Positions 1-11,500 of a stretch of DNA of 64,000 nt are shown here, piece after piece; the first letter of the stretch is position 1, and each line of letters starts with the position of its first letter. The notes beneath the pieces were generated by a model, which searched no databases, was not told the origin of the DNA, and was given only the letters and a program-made list of their open reading frames with translations. Origin of the DNA: Monodelphis domestica (taxonomy: Eukaryota > Chordata > Mammalia > Didelphimorphia > Didelphidae); NCBI RefSeq assembly GCF_027887165.1, contig NC_077229.1, forward strand, positions 205,592,253-205,656,252. The letters are read 5' to 3'. Position numbers and translations under genes: made by a program.

Positions 1-1565
1 CCTGGGTCTTTTATCTGTAAAATCAGTTTTAAATTCCTTTTATTACTAAAACTCTATGAATGTCTTTCATTAAAATCTCAAAGGAATACATATGTACTAT
101 GTAAATATGCTAGTATATCAACTTGTATGGCACAAAGAAGATGTTAAAATAAATTTTGGCAGGTTTTGGATTAAATGAACCCATCCTCCAGAGTTGGAGC
201 CACTCATGTAAGTAGTACAAGATGTAGAGACAAATGAAATGTAATGATGGCATTGGTAATGCAGTGCACCCTTGAAAGGAAAAGAATGGATAGAGTAGGA
301 AATAGATTTGAAAATTATGCTTGTCTAAATAGCTCAGTTTTCTCTTTATATTTTAATTGAGTTTAAAAGCTTTTATGTGGGCTTATTGTAGTAAATTAGC
401 AAGGGGAATGCTTAATAATATGTATTTTCCTATTTACATTCAAGTATATTTGGAATGGGTTGTATATTATTGGTTAGATAATACATGAAATCACAGGGCT
501 GAAACAACTTAGAAAAACCACTTGATCTCTTAGTTCTCCCCCTTGTGGAATTGCCTCTAAGCCATTCAGATTCAAGGATCTATGTTATTCCAAAGAAATT
601 CCAAGGTTTTAATTCATAGGGATGAATGAGACCATTTATTACTATGATACCTTTTTTTCACATTTTCAGATATTAAGATTTAAATACCATTAAATACTGT
701 TTCCTAATGTTAAAAAATAAACGAAGTTGCAAATACTTTTTAAATTGTGAAGCAAAATATCACTTAAAAAAAACCACAAGTACATCCTCTAGGTTATGTG
801 CTTTGAATGATGAGTTATAATGAAAATTTCAAATAAACTGCTAATAAAAACATCCTTGACATAAATGAGAAAATAAATGAAACTCAGAAAGACCTCAGAA
901 TTGTATTTGATCCTCAGTTGTTAATGTCTCCTACCCCAGATCAATTTGTATTTATTTTGTATAGAATCTATGTTAACTTGTCTATGAACCTTTGCATTTT
1001 TTCTCCTTCTTACATCATCCTCTGCAGAATGTAAACTTGCCAGAACTATTTCTCTTTGGGATCTGTATCCCAAAGTCCAGCACACTGGCATGGTGGGGCT
1101 TGATAAATGTTGATTCATTGATTCAGTGCTATAAAATCATGGATTATAGGGATATATATAGAAAGGCACCAAGGAACAGAAGTAGACTGAGGGCTAGTAG
1201 GTTAAGAAGTCTGAGCTTTCGGTTCTCTCTATGATATATTCTATTCTAGCTATTGGAACCTAGGCAGATACCCAAGAAATGTATTTGACTATTGACTTAT
1301 CTAGGCAAGTCTCTAAGATTATAAATTACAGAAGAGATGTCTGTCTGTGGCGATGAAGAAAAGGTGTCTGCAGGTGTGTGTTCTCAAAAATTTCTAAATC
1401 AGCAGTTCTCCATACTCATATAATCCCAAATCTAGAGCAAAACCAAAATGGATGCCCTTAGTAGAATCTTGTTCAACAAGAATCATAACAACCAGCCTCA
1501 TTGAACAAACTTTCTATCCAACTTTGTCACCCCAACCAAAATCTGAAGGAAATTGTGGTAGGACA
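1..1565. other. Upstream intergenic DNA, no recognised feature
   Basis: AT-rich sequence with only short chance frames. I see no gene and no clear repeat family here. Confidence 0.6.
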
Positions 1566-1569
1566 AAAA

Positions 1570-1745
1570 CAGGCAGTATGGCATAGTAGAAAGTGTCCTG
1601 CAATAGAAGTTAGGGTGACAGTTTCAGGTCCCAGTTTTGCAATTAATTTCCTGAAAGACTTCATGCAAGTCATTTCATCTCTATAGGATTTAGTTTCCCC
1701 TTATGTAAAATGAGGGCATTAGAATAAATGATCTTTAAGATTGCT
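1570..1745 (+). repeat. MIR-type SINE
   Basis: tRNA-like head (GTATGGCATAGTAGAAAG), then core and tail with TTTCCCCTTATGTAAAATGAGG, the usual MIR order, diverged. Confidence 0.7.
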
Positions 1746-1764
1746 TTCTAAACATTTCTATTTG

Positions 1765-1915
1765 ACCACATGGGATTTTAGAGATAGAAGGGAACTAAAA
1801 AGGTCATCTGATCTAAGTAGTTCATTGTACAGATCAGGGCAACTGAGTCCAGAGTAAATAGCAGAGCTAATACTTGAACTCTTCTCTTCAAACTCCAAAT
1901 CTATTATTACTAAAT
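1765..1915 (-). repeat. MIR-type SINE
   Basis: Reads as the reverse of MIR: 'GGGAACTAAAAAGGTCATCTGATC', then a gapped core and a region resembling a B box. Diverged. Confidence 0.55.
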
Positions 1916-2791
1916 GTAGTTTCTCTGGGGCTAGATCATTACTAGAAATCCTGCATAGAATTAATTATAATTTTGTTTTTTAGGGTGTTGCCACCTGGTA
2001 AATTGGTAAAATAGTTATCAGCTCATAAGTAATATGATTACTTAAATTGTTGTTTTCTAACAAAGGCATTGACAGTATATTGTATTGCTACAGTCTGGAT
2101 TTCTTCACTTCCCTATCATCTATTTTGACCATCAGAGTAAAGGGCGGAAATGTGATGAACACATTGCAAATAAGAGGAAGGATGACTGGTGTGTGTAAAT
2201 GTAATTTTCAACATATTTGATTATGGGCTAATGCCCATTATCTCAAAAGGACTGTCTGAGGTTCAATATTAAATTTGAACTAAAAAACTTTTATGAATAT
2301 ACCTAAGTCCAAATTCTGCTCCCTTGAATAAATTACTTTATCTATCTTTTCCACAGTTTTTTCATCTGTAATTGTAGCCACCAGATGATTTCTGAGGTAC
2401 CTTTTTCTAATTTCCATATACTCATGAGAAGTCATAATTCTGAACAAAATCTTGGTTTCCATGGTGCAATGGTTAGAGCGTGGAGGTTAAAAATAAAAAT
2501 AAAATTGATAAATGCTTATAAATTAAAATACTATATATCATTATATTCTTATCTGCTAAGCATTAGGGAGATATTTGATCACTTTTGAGAATCACAGAAT
2601 GTTGTAAATTGGGTCTTATTAGAACTATAAAGAGCAATTATAATCTATAAGACAATAATAGACTATAAGGCAATAAAAGACAAAGTTGAGACAATTATAA
2701 TCTGTAAGACAAATTTCTTTGTGGAAAATGCGGAGGGGCCTAAAATATGATCACTATTATATTTTCAGGAGCATATGTGAGCGTGCGTGCA

Positions 2792-2797
<6 letters not shown>
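1916..2797. other. Intergenic DNA, nothing recognised
   Basis: AT-rich with short A/T-rich duplications near 2640-2710 (repeats of 'TATAAGACAA'). No gene seen. Confidence 0.5.

Positions 2798-2844
<47 letters not shown>
2798..2844 (+). repeat. (TG)n microsatellite
   Basis: About 23 uninterrupted GT units after an imperfect GTGCGTGC start. Likely length-variable. Confidence 0.95.
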
Positions 2845-2847
<3 letters not shown>

Positions 2848-3023
2848 TGAAGAACTGTGATGCCAGGTTTTTTTTTTTAATGGGGCAGGGGTTGGGTTGG
2901 AAAAGACAATGATCCAGGTACTAAATTTATTTGGGGAGGAAGGAAAAGGACCTAGAGGTATCAAAATGACAACAAGGATCTGGATAGGATGCAACAAACT
3001 TTAAAGAAGGAAGAGTGGGGAAA

Positions 3024-3204
3024 GCTAGATAGCATAGCAAATAGAGTGCCAAGCTCTGAGGATGGGAAAAGCTGGATTCAAATTTGGCCTCACATACTTC
3101 CTAGGTGTGTGACCCTGGGCAAGTCACTTAACCCTATTTGCCTAACCCTTGTACTTGTCTTAGAGTTGCTACTAAGACAAAAAGTATAGTTTAAAAAAAA
3201 AAAG
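3024..3204 (+). repeat. Marsupial SINE1/WSINE-type element
   Basis: tRNA-like head (AGCTAGATAGCATAGCAAA), a GGATTCAAATTTGGCC B-box region, TGTGTGACCCTGGGCAAGTC, and an A-rich tail near 3190. The same family recurs near 32105, 37760, 38958, 42895, 56435 and 60575. Confidence 0.85.
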
Positions 3205-3904
3205 GAAGAAAGATAGGCAGTTTCTGAATGATGATAACAGATCTGATCAGAGGGAAGAGTGAAGGAGTATGCCAATTCCTTCTCTTCTGCATGTTGAGGA
3301 TTTCACGAGACCATAGAACTGGACCTCAAACAACAATCCTTTCATTCTGATACAATCCTAGATAGTGTCAGAGGTGGAATTTGAATACTGATACTTTGTA
3401 GTCAGAGTAAGTCCTCTTGTTACTATGTCATGATCAAATGAGATATTATTTGTAAAGCCCTTAACATAGTGCCTAGCATTTAATAAATAACTGCTGTTCC
3501 CTCTCCTTCATCTTGCCTTTGTCAGGATGCTTAGCTTCTTCTTCAGAAAAGAGAAAAGGTGCTTCTCTATGATCTCTAAAGTGCTTCCATCTTGGTTTGG
3601 CCAGGAATCCAGACCATGCATGATGCTTGCCAGCTCCTTCCTAATGACTCTGGCTACACCTTCTGCTGCCTTCTCTCTTCTCCTAAGACCCCATAGGAAG
3701 CAGAGATGGCAGGGCAGTCTGTACCATTCTCATGTAAAGGCAACCAGGAGAGAAGCATGCCTACTAGCAGATCCCAGCCTGGCAGGCAGCTTGGGCAGCC
3801 AGTGCCAGGGCAGGCAGGTCCCCTTGGGGAAGAATGGCATCCCAGGAATGTTGACATGTGGGGGACCTCTCCATGTTCGTTCTAGTTTTGCTTTCTATTA
3901 TACC

Positions 3905-4070
3905 ACCAAGTCAACTGAGAATCATAGAATTTAGGGCTGGAAGCACCTTAGAGATCATAAAACCCTTGAAGAAACTAAGGTCCAAAGAGACCTTTGCTAT
4001 GTGACCCGAGCACCAGTTTGAACCAAGGTCCTCCGACTACAAATCCAGTGCTTTCCCCTAGCTCAAGTTC
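3905..4070 (-). repeat. MIR-type SINE
   Basis: Begins 'AATCATAGAATTTAGGGC', then 'AGAAACTAAGGTCC' and 'TTTGAACCAAGGTCCTCCGA', the reverse order of a MIR. Confidence 0.7.
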
Positions 4071-4074
4071 TTGC

Positions 4075-4549
4075 ACTTCGTATCTAAAACAAAACATGAT
4101 CTTCAAGCTCATCTTTCTGGGTTAAGGGAAAGAGGTCTTGGATAAAGGCTTCTACTGCTCCTTTAGTATAAAAATATGACCCTTGTCAGGTAAGAAATCC
4201 TATGAAAACATAAACTGATTCCTCGTCCTCCCAGAAAGAACACGCTGGACAAAACCCTCCACTCCTCAGGATGTTTGTATTTTCCTACAAGGGCTTTAAG
4301 GGAAATTTTTTATTGAAAACATCTTTCTTAGTAATGGAACTGAGACCCTAACGCGCATGCAGCCTCCTAGGGGACACTGACCTAAAGAGGGCAGCTACTT
4401 CTCCAAAACTAGAACTCGCTCATCCCAAAGTCTTAGCTCTGGCTACCCACTACTTTTCCATTTGGCTCCCATCTTCAACCCCCACCAGCTGCTTCCTCTT
4501 TAAGTAGGAGGGAGGTGTCAAAAGCTCGGTGTGTATGTGTGTTGTGTAT
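4075..4549. other. Promoter-proximal upstream flank
   Basis: Unique-looking sequence that grows richer in C and G toward the promoter. No repeat or gene recognised. Confidence 0.5.
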
Positions 4550-4870
4550 AAGGGGCGGAGTTTCCTTTCTACACCCAACGAGGGCTAAGATCGGACCGGT
4601 GGCGCTGTTGACGTTTTTCTCTCTGCTCCCACCCCTACCCCGCCTACCTCCACACAAGCGCTGTGGGGCGCGCTTAAGAGAGAAGAGACGAGAGTCGTGG
4701 GTGAAGGCAGAATGAGCATGCGCATCAGGCGAGGAAGGCGGGGCTGGCGGCTCTCAGAATTCGTACGCGCGGGCGCGCAGGTGCGCGCACGGGGGGGTCG
4801 CCGGCCCCGGGTGGAGGGGGCGGTTCCTCGAGTGTCAAGGGCCGGCGGGCGGGCAGGCGGGTGGCAGGTG

Positions 4871-4927
4871 CCGCCGCCGCCGCCGCCGCCGCGGCCACCT
4901 CCTCCTCCTCCTCCTCCTCCTTTACCT
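4871..4927 (+). repeat. (CCG)n followed by (CTC)n in the 5'UTR or promoter
   Basis: About seven CCG units (4871-4892), then about nine CTC/TCC units (4897-4925). The G-rich complementary strand could fold. The tract is likely polymorphic in length. Confidence 0.9.
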
Positions 4928-5167
4928 CCTCCTCCGCTTCTTCTTCTAGCTTCTGTGGCGATGAGCGGGATCCCTACGGCCACCACACCTGCTTTTTGCC
5001 TGTCACCCGGAGCTTCTCGGTCCGAGTCCGGCCTCCTCCTCGACCTGCAGGGCCCCGCGGCGCGACACTGTCCCTGAAGAGGAGCGGCGGCCTCCCGGCC
5101 TCTCCCCGGTCCTATAGGGCCTGCGTTCGGGGGCCCCTTCCCTCCCCCGGCCCGCCAGCTGTCCTCA

Positions 5168-5407
5168 ATGTCTCCCCGGCGGGGAGGGGGCTGCCTTGGA
5201 GACGCGTTGAGCAGACCCCCCCGGCGGCCCCTCCGCAGCAGCAGCCCCAGCCCCAGCCGCCGCCGCAGCAGCAGCCCCCGCGGCGCCCCGCCCCCGGCCT
5301 CGGCGGCGGAGGCCTGGAGGAGCCGCCCCCCCGCCGCCGCCCCCCGAGCCTCGCAGCCCCCGCCGCCCCGGAGCCGCGGAGAGAGCGGCGGGCGCCCCCC
5401 GGGGAAG
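5168..5407 (+). other. In-frame upstream ATG, possible 80-residue N-terminal extension
   Basis: The ATG at 5168 is exactly 240 bases before the TMEM170B ATG, with no stop between. It would add 80 Arg/Pro/Ser-rich residues. Its context is weak (T at -3, T at +4). The extension looks like translated GC-rich 5'UTR, so translation is doubtful. Confidence 0.3.
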
Positions 5408-5504
5408 ATGAAGGCGGAGGGTGCAGATAACTCCATGATCAACCTGTCGGTGCAGCAGGTCCTGAGTCTCTGGGCCCACGGGACGGTGCTGAGGAACCTC
5501 ACGG
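5408..5504 (+). CDS. TMEM170B: TMEM170B coding exon 1
   Basis: Encodes residues 1-32 plus the first base of codon 33, ending ...VLRNLT. The donor reads G|GTAAAG at 5504/5505. The ATG at 5408 has A at -3 and A at +4. It carries the N-terminal part, presumably outside the membrane, with both glycosylation sequons. The exon lies wholly in the CpG-rich promoter region. Confidence 0.96.
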
Positions 5505-8500
5505 GTAAAGTCAGCGCCCCACATCCCAAAGACCTCTTGCACCCGGGGAGCCTTAGTGGGCCAATCCAGGGGGTTGGAACCGGAGGGGGGCAGTGATGTC
5601 TCTCCTCCTGGCTTGTTCGTGACATATCTCTCTCACCCCTCTGCCACTTTCCTACTAGGACGGGGGGGGGGGGGGGGGGCTTCACCAGACCTCCGTGATG
5701 GTCTTTTTAAAAAAATATTTTTGGATAATTGGTTTCCTTTGTGTTTTATTTTGTGCATTCAGAAACATTCAGAGAGAAGTCCATAGCCTTCAACAGATTG
5801 CCATAGGGATTCACGGAACAAAGGATAAGAACTTATTAGGCTAAAAAAGAATGCCCTCATCCCCCTTTCCTCTCTCCCTTCCACCCTCACCCCCCCCAGA
5901 TAGTGGATTTCCAATTTTGGAGGATACTACTATTAATAATAGTAACCTTCATATAGCGCTCTAAGGTTTATTCAATCCTCATTATAGATCTGAGAGGTAA
6001 GTGCTATCATTTTTCTTATTTTAGAGATGAAGATACTGAGGCCAAAAAGGGTTAAGTAAGAGTTATAAAACTAGTAAGTACCCAAGCAGGATTTGAACTC
6101 TGGTCTTTCTGACTCCTAAGTTTAGCACTGACTCCATTTCCAGTGAAATGTATTACTTTTGGGGGCTTTCAGGTGGAGAATATTAATTTTCTATCCCAGT
6201 CCCCTTCCCCTCCTGCAATTAATTTCTTTAAATAGTATAGGAAGCATTGTAGTCCACTTCTTTGGGGGTATCTTAAAGGCTATTTAGTCTCTGTAGTAGT
6301 ACTGATATTTTAGTTATGCATGCGAAGTGACTAGGATTCAAAATAGTTTATTTCCTTCCAGACATCCTTTTTTAGGTGTTGTTGCATTTTGGGAGGGAGT
6401 GTGTGAGGAGTAAGAGATTGGATATTTTTGTTTGTTTGTTTCAGATCTTCTCAAGTAATATAATGGAACTTGGATCAGACAAACCAAGTTGTCAGATTGC
6501 TTCAGCAATTTAGTTGGTTCATGATTTCTGATGAATTAGACTACAGTGAAAGCAGTGCAGGACTCAAGGTCTAATTAGAGAAGAAACATTTAACTTAAGT
6601 GTATGTGATTGTGGTATGTAATTTCCTTTAGAATTATATGAAGCTTCTCTCTAGGACAGTGAATTTTTACCCCATTTTATTTTATAAGCACAATAACTTA
6701 AACTGTAGTTACTTTTGCCTTCCAATCTGGAATAGTGGTGGAGCTTCATTCCCTCTAAGCCCTTTAAAATTTAATATTACCACACCATTCTTTCTTTACA
6801 TATTCACAGTTGATAGAAATTAGTTTGATAATAGATTAAAGAAAATTTAAAAATTCATATAATATATGTACATATATGAGAGCTAACTTAGTTTTGTTTT
6901 GTGAAGCATTTAATATGAAAGTTAGATTGCTTTTTATTAACATACACAGCTTTAAAAGCATATTTTAAAATTACAAATGAAGATATAACCAGTTATGTGC
7001 TTTGCACTATAAGTGACCTGAGATTAAAAATGATTTTAGATATAAGAAGTTCAAGCTGCTTTTTATGGCTACTTAGTATTTAGTACCTCAAAAAATAAAC
7101 TTGAGTATTATAATAGGTGGGTTAAAAGAAGGATTCAAAACTAACTATATATCTAAAATAACAGGTTTATTTAGCTAAAGGGAAAAGGGGAATTAGGGGA
7201 TACCTAACTTTTTAACCCAAAATAGAGATTAAAACCCTTATACCTTCTATAATTATTCTAAACTAAATTCTTACAGTAGTAATTAAGGCTAGGGAGTTTT
7301 GTAGGAATAGGGCCAACGGGCCAAAGAATCTTACAATACAGGAGTCCTCTGATTCAAACAGTATCCAGTAGTAAGTCACCAGCACTGTTAAAATCCACTT
7401 CTCTGTAGCAGCAGCAGCAGCAACAGCAAGGACAGACAGAAGAAGAAGAAAGCCAAAGAAAAGGGAATCACTGGCCTTCTGGATCCACCCCAGAAATACC
7501 AGACAGAATTTAGTTCTTGAAAATATCTTAGGTGCATTCCAGTTTTGTAAAACATTAGTATTTCAGTATGTAGGAAAAAGGTAGTGTGGTGGGCACTATA
7601 CTAATCCTTTGTACCCAAAATGAAAATAAATTAACAAATTAATATTTTACATTATATGGAATTAAATTCTGGAAGTAGATAGAGGAATTTGAAGTGAATT
7701 ATAAGCAAGCATGTTTTAAAGTTAGTTGTCATCATTTGGAAGTTAACGTTCTTTTGGATTTAAGGTTACTGATTCATCTTGATAGCTTCACTTTGAAACC
7801 ATGGTCTTAAGCATTGTCTTTGGGCAAAGTGGCATTAAGATAATAACTGGTTTTTATAGTCTAAGCTATATTCAAATAAGAGGTGTGTGCTTTTTTATAA
7901 TTTAACTCTTAGTAAGGGCCACCACCCAAGGAGAAACATAAACCAAATTATTACAGATTCTTTCTTCTATTTCTCCAGGGTTTGATTTAGCTCCAGGTAA
8001 CTTCATTTTTCTGGAACTTAGTTGAGGATTAAAAGGAAAAGAAAAAAAAAGACCTCTGAACAACCAAAATATGTGATTACAGTCCTTAATAATGGCCTTC
8101 AAATCAGAACCTGTTTAATCTTCCTTTACATGAAATTTTAACAAACTTTATTTTGGAGTTTTCATTAGCAGATTAGCCTGGAAGAAGGGCTGCAACAGGC
8201 TAGTACATCCTCAGAAATTTGAATTGACATGTGTGATTATAAGGTAGGGGACATATACTTAAACAAACACATACTATTAGATTTAGAGCTGGAAAGGCCC
8301 TCATAAGGTGGCTAATTCAAATCCTTTTATTTTACACATGAACTGAAATGAAGCTCATGGAAATTAAGTGACTTGCCGAGGGACACATAAAGGGAGTCAT
8401 ACAGGTTTGATTCCAGCTAAGGTCTTCTTATTCAAAATTCAGAATTTTTCCATGGTACTTTGCTGCCTCATGATTGAAAAGGGCAAAGGAGATCTAGGGA

Positions 8501-11500
8501 AATTTATTGTGAACCAAGACACATAGGTTACAGTAGGTTCTGAAAGTATAATCATGCAGTACTGTAATCAGTATTTGAAATGACCCTGTCATCAAAGAAA
8601 TTTAAATTAGGTTTAATATATTCTATTTCAGAAGGTAGGGTGGTATGTAAAACATTTTTAGAAAGGTTTATATCCCAAAAGGTAGAAAACAAGCTAGCCT
8701 AAGTTGCTTATTCTTTAAGGATCTGGATTCCTTGAGAGCAAGAATTTACTAAGTATATACATATATATATATATATATACTCATGAAGTGAGGTGTTAGC
8801 ATATCTGAAGTGTTTTAAATTATATTTAGAAAACAGTAAATTATTTTTTGCTTTGTCTCAACACATTGTTTAAAACATTTTGAGTCTTTAATAATAGTTC
8901 ACATTTATGGGGCACTTTACTTGCAACAACATTGTTAAGCAAGAAAGGCAAGTATCATAACTTTTTTACACAAGAGGAAATTGAGGTATAGAGAAATGAA
9001 ATGTTTTGACCAAGTTAATATAAATAACACATGTCGGACTTTAGATTTAAACTTGGGTCTATCATTTTCCATTCTACCAGTGGTTTCCAAGTTATGAATC
9101 TGTGGATTCTAGTGAAGCTAGGGAATCCGTTCTCAGCATTGTCACCCCCCCTCCCCCATCCCCTTAATCACTGGCTATTTATAGTATAATTACTGTCATG
9201 CAAAGCTATAAAATTAAAAGGTTGTAGAGGTTGGGAACCATTGGATTCTAATATGTTGAGTATGATAATCTTCAAAAAACAAAACAATTTGTTTATTTGA
9301 AGACTATTGATAGAGACAGCTCCTTGAATACAAATACAGTGACACTAAACTTGTGCAATATAGAAACTACTATATTAAGAAATACTAATTTAAAATATTT
9401 ACATAGGCACTGGATAAATGTATAAGTAAATAAGTATTTATTAAGTGCTTACAGTGTGCTAAGCTTTGAGGATACAAATAGAAAAGCAAGATAGACACAT
9501 TAACACTCAGTATAGGTTTCCTAAGAACTCTAGTCGTAAATGAGGGAATTATAGAAATTAATCCATCATTTTACAGTGCCACTTGAAATTCTCCCACTCC
9601 TTTGAAACTTCCAAAATAAACCTGGTTCAATTGTAGTATCCAGGGATTTCCCACTGTACAATTGTAACCCTGTATTAATAATTCTTTGATTTAATCCCTG
9701 ATACAATAAACAATATATGCAATTTCTGATTTTGGGCCTGTGATAAGCAATATCAACTTCCTTTGATTGTTCATTGATGACAACAGTTCCTTTGAAAGTG
9801 GTTTCTTGTTGCTGTTTTGAAAACAGTAGCTTTCAAACTGAAGAGTTAGAGAATTTTGAGTGCAATCAATTGTAATCAAGATGCTTTGCTTTTAAAGCAA
9901 GACTTTCATTTGATATGCCTTCCCTAAGTAACAGTTTAACAGATCTTAAAAATTTTAATTTTTAAATAAATATAATTTAATTATTTTAGTTGAGGCTAAC
10001 TTTCAAAGGTTACCAATATCAATAGATTGCTTTCTGAGGTGTTAGTGGGACTGCCTACACTGACGAAAATGTGGTTCTTGGAAGTATATTACCAAAAAAA
10101 ATGTTATCAGTTCTGCTTTGGAATGGTCTGTTAATCAAACAATCTGCTTAATATCTGGACACCTTATGTTCTTAATATATCATCTACTGATGCAGATTGC
10201 AACTCATTCATGTATTCCCATTTGTTGTGATTCATATTCATGTTTTTCCATAATGCCTTCATATAGAATCTACTGAACACAATAGAGAATTTCTTCTTAA
10301 TATTTTAATATTTTATGAATTCTGGTGTAGCACTTGACTTGTCCACTGGTTGTCTTTCATTCTATGCAACTAAGTCAACTCCTTTTTAGGTCATTCATGG
10401 CAGTGATAGATGTTTTTTATGTTGCCTTGTGTGTGTAAATCTTCTTTTATAACATGCTACAAGCTACTTATAAACTATCTTGAGTCTTTCCCTATCAGAC
10501 AGAGAGATATCACAATAGGTAGACTGCTGAACCTGGAGTAAAGAAGAATAAATTGTAATCCAGCTCCAGACACTAGCTGTATGACCCTGGTTATTAGCTT
10601 ATAACTAGTTATATTCTAGTTACTTAATCTGTGTCTACTTCAGTTTCCTCATTTGTAAAGAGGAATTAATAACAGCAGCTTCCTCCCAGGGCTTTTACAT
10701 GGACAAAATGAGATTATATTTGTAAAGCACTTTGAAAACTTGAGGATGCTATCTAAATATTAATTATTGCATTACCTTTAGCTACCTTATATTTTGAATT
10801 TCCTGAGACCATAGTGTTTTATCATTATTAAATGTTTTCTCCCCCAAATAGTGTCACAGAGATTAATGCTGGCTGGAGGAAGAGCTTAAGAAGTGAAATC
10901 TAATTTAATGTCTTTTTAATTATATAGTTAGTCAGGTAAAATTGAACTGTAATTCCATTTGATTTTTTTGTTAATCCCAATAGCATGACAATGTTAACAA
11001 AGCAACTGAAGGACAAAGTTAGTGTCCAAAAGCATCTGGACTAGATTGCTTTCTACTTCATATTCAGTTCTCTATTAACCTCAATGTATTTAAAAAATGC
11101 ATGGTCAAATGATTTTGTTTAAAAAATTATTTTTTAATAAAAAAAGAATTTATATTCTCTCCTTCACATCTTTCTCCCCACTTGAAAAAAAAAAACTTTA
11201 GTAAAAAATATGCATAGCCAAGCAAAGCTAATTCTTGATTTGACTGTGTCCCAAAAATATACCTCAGTCCACACCCAGAGTCCCATCGCTTCTCAGCCAG
11301 GAGGTAGGTCATGTTTCATACTCAAGAATTAAGACCTCAGGATTGATGGTTAGTCATTGATCACAACTGGTTAAGTAACTTTTCAGAATATACTTACTGA
11401 TTGAGAGTCAGCAAACTCAAGTTTAAAGAATAAATCTAGGGAAGCCAGTTTTTGTATAGCCCTTGTGCTAAGAATTATTTTTAACTTTTTTGAGTACAAG

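Larger units (their letters stand above)
4550..5560 (+). promoter_or_regulatory. TMEM170B: CpG-rich promoter region and 5'UTR of TMEM170B
   Basis: This is the only long GC- and CpG-rich block in the window. It holds GC boxes of Sp1 type (GGGGCGGAG near 4551, GGCGGGGC near 4738, GGGGGCGG near 4817) and an NRF1-type GCATGCGCA at 4716-4724. No TATA box is evident, as expected for a CpG-island promoter. The transcription start cannot be fixed from sequence. The long open frames on both strands here are effects of GC richness, apart from the in-frame upstream ATG listed separately. Confidence 0.85.

Noticed and set aside
2740-2997. Frame with a Thr-His repeat
   Set aside because: A translation of the TG microsatellite.
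3527-3934. 135-residue open frame upstream of the promoter
   Set aside because: No recognisable domain, and its end runs into a MIR. Composition is that of chance frames.
4697-5077. 126-residue upstream frame before TMEM170B
   Set aside because: It would need a start site above 4697, and the protein is low-complexity from the CCG and CTC runs. At most an upstream ORF; no support.
4585-5685. 366-residue antisense frame and other long frames across the promoter
   Set aside because: GC-rich DNA has few stops. The translations are poly-Pro, poly-Gly, poly-Ala and poly-Arg without domain content.
7110-7500. Possible - strand LTR
   Set aside because: Only a TTTATT and a composition shift support it. 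No ends, TATA box or second copy seen.
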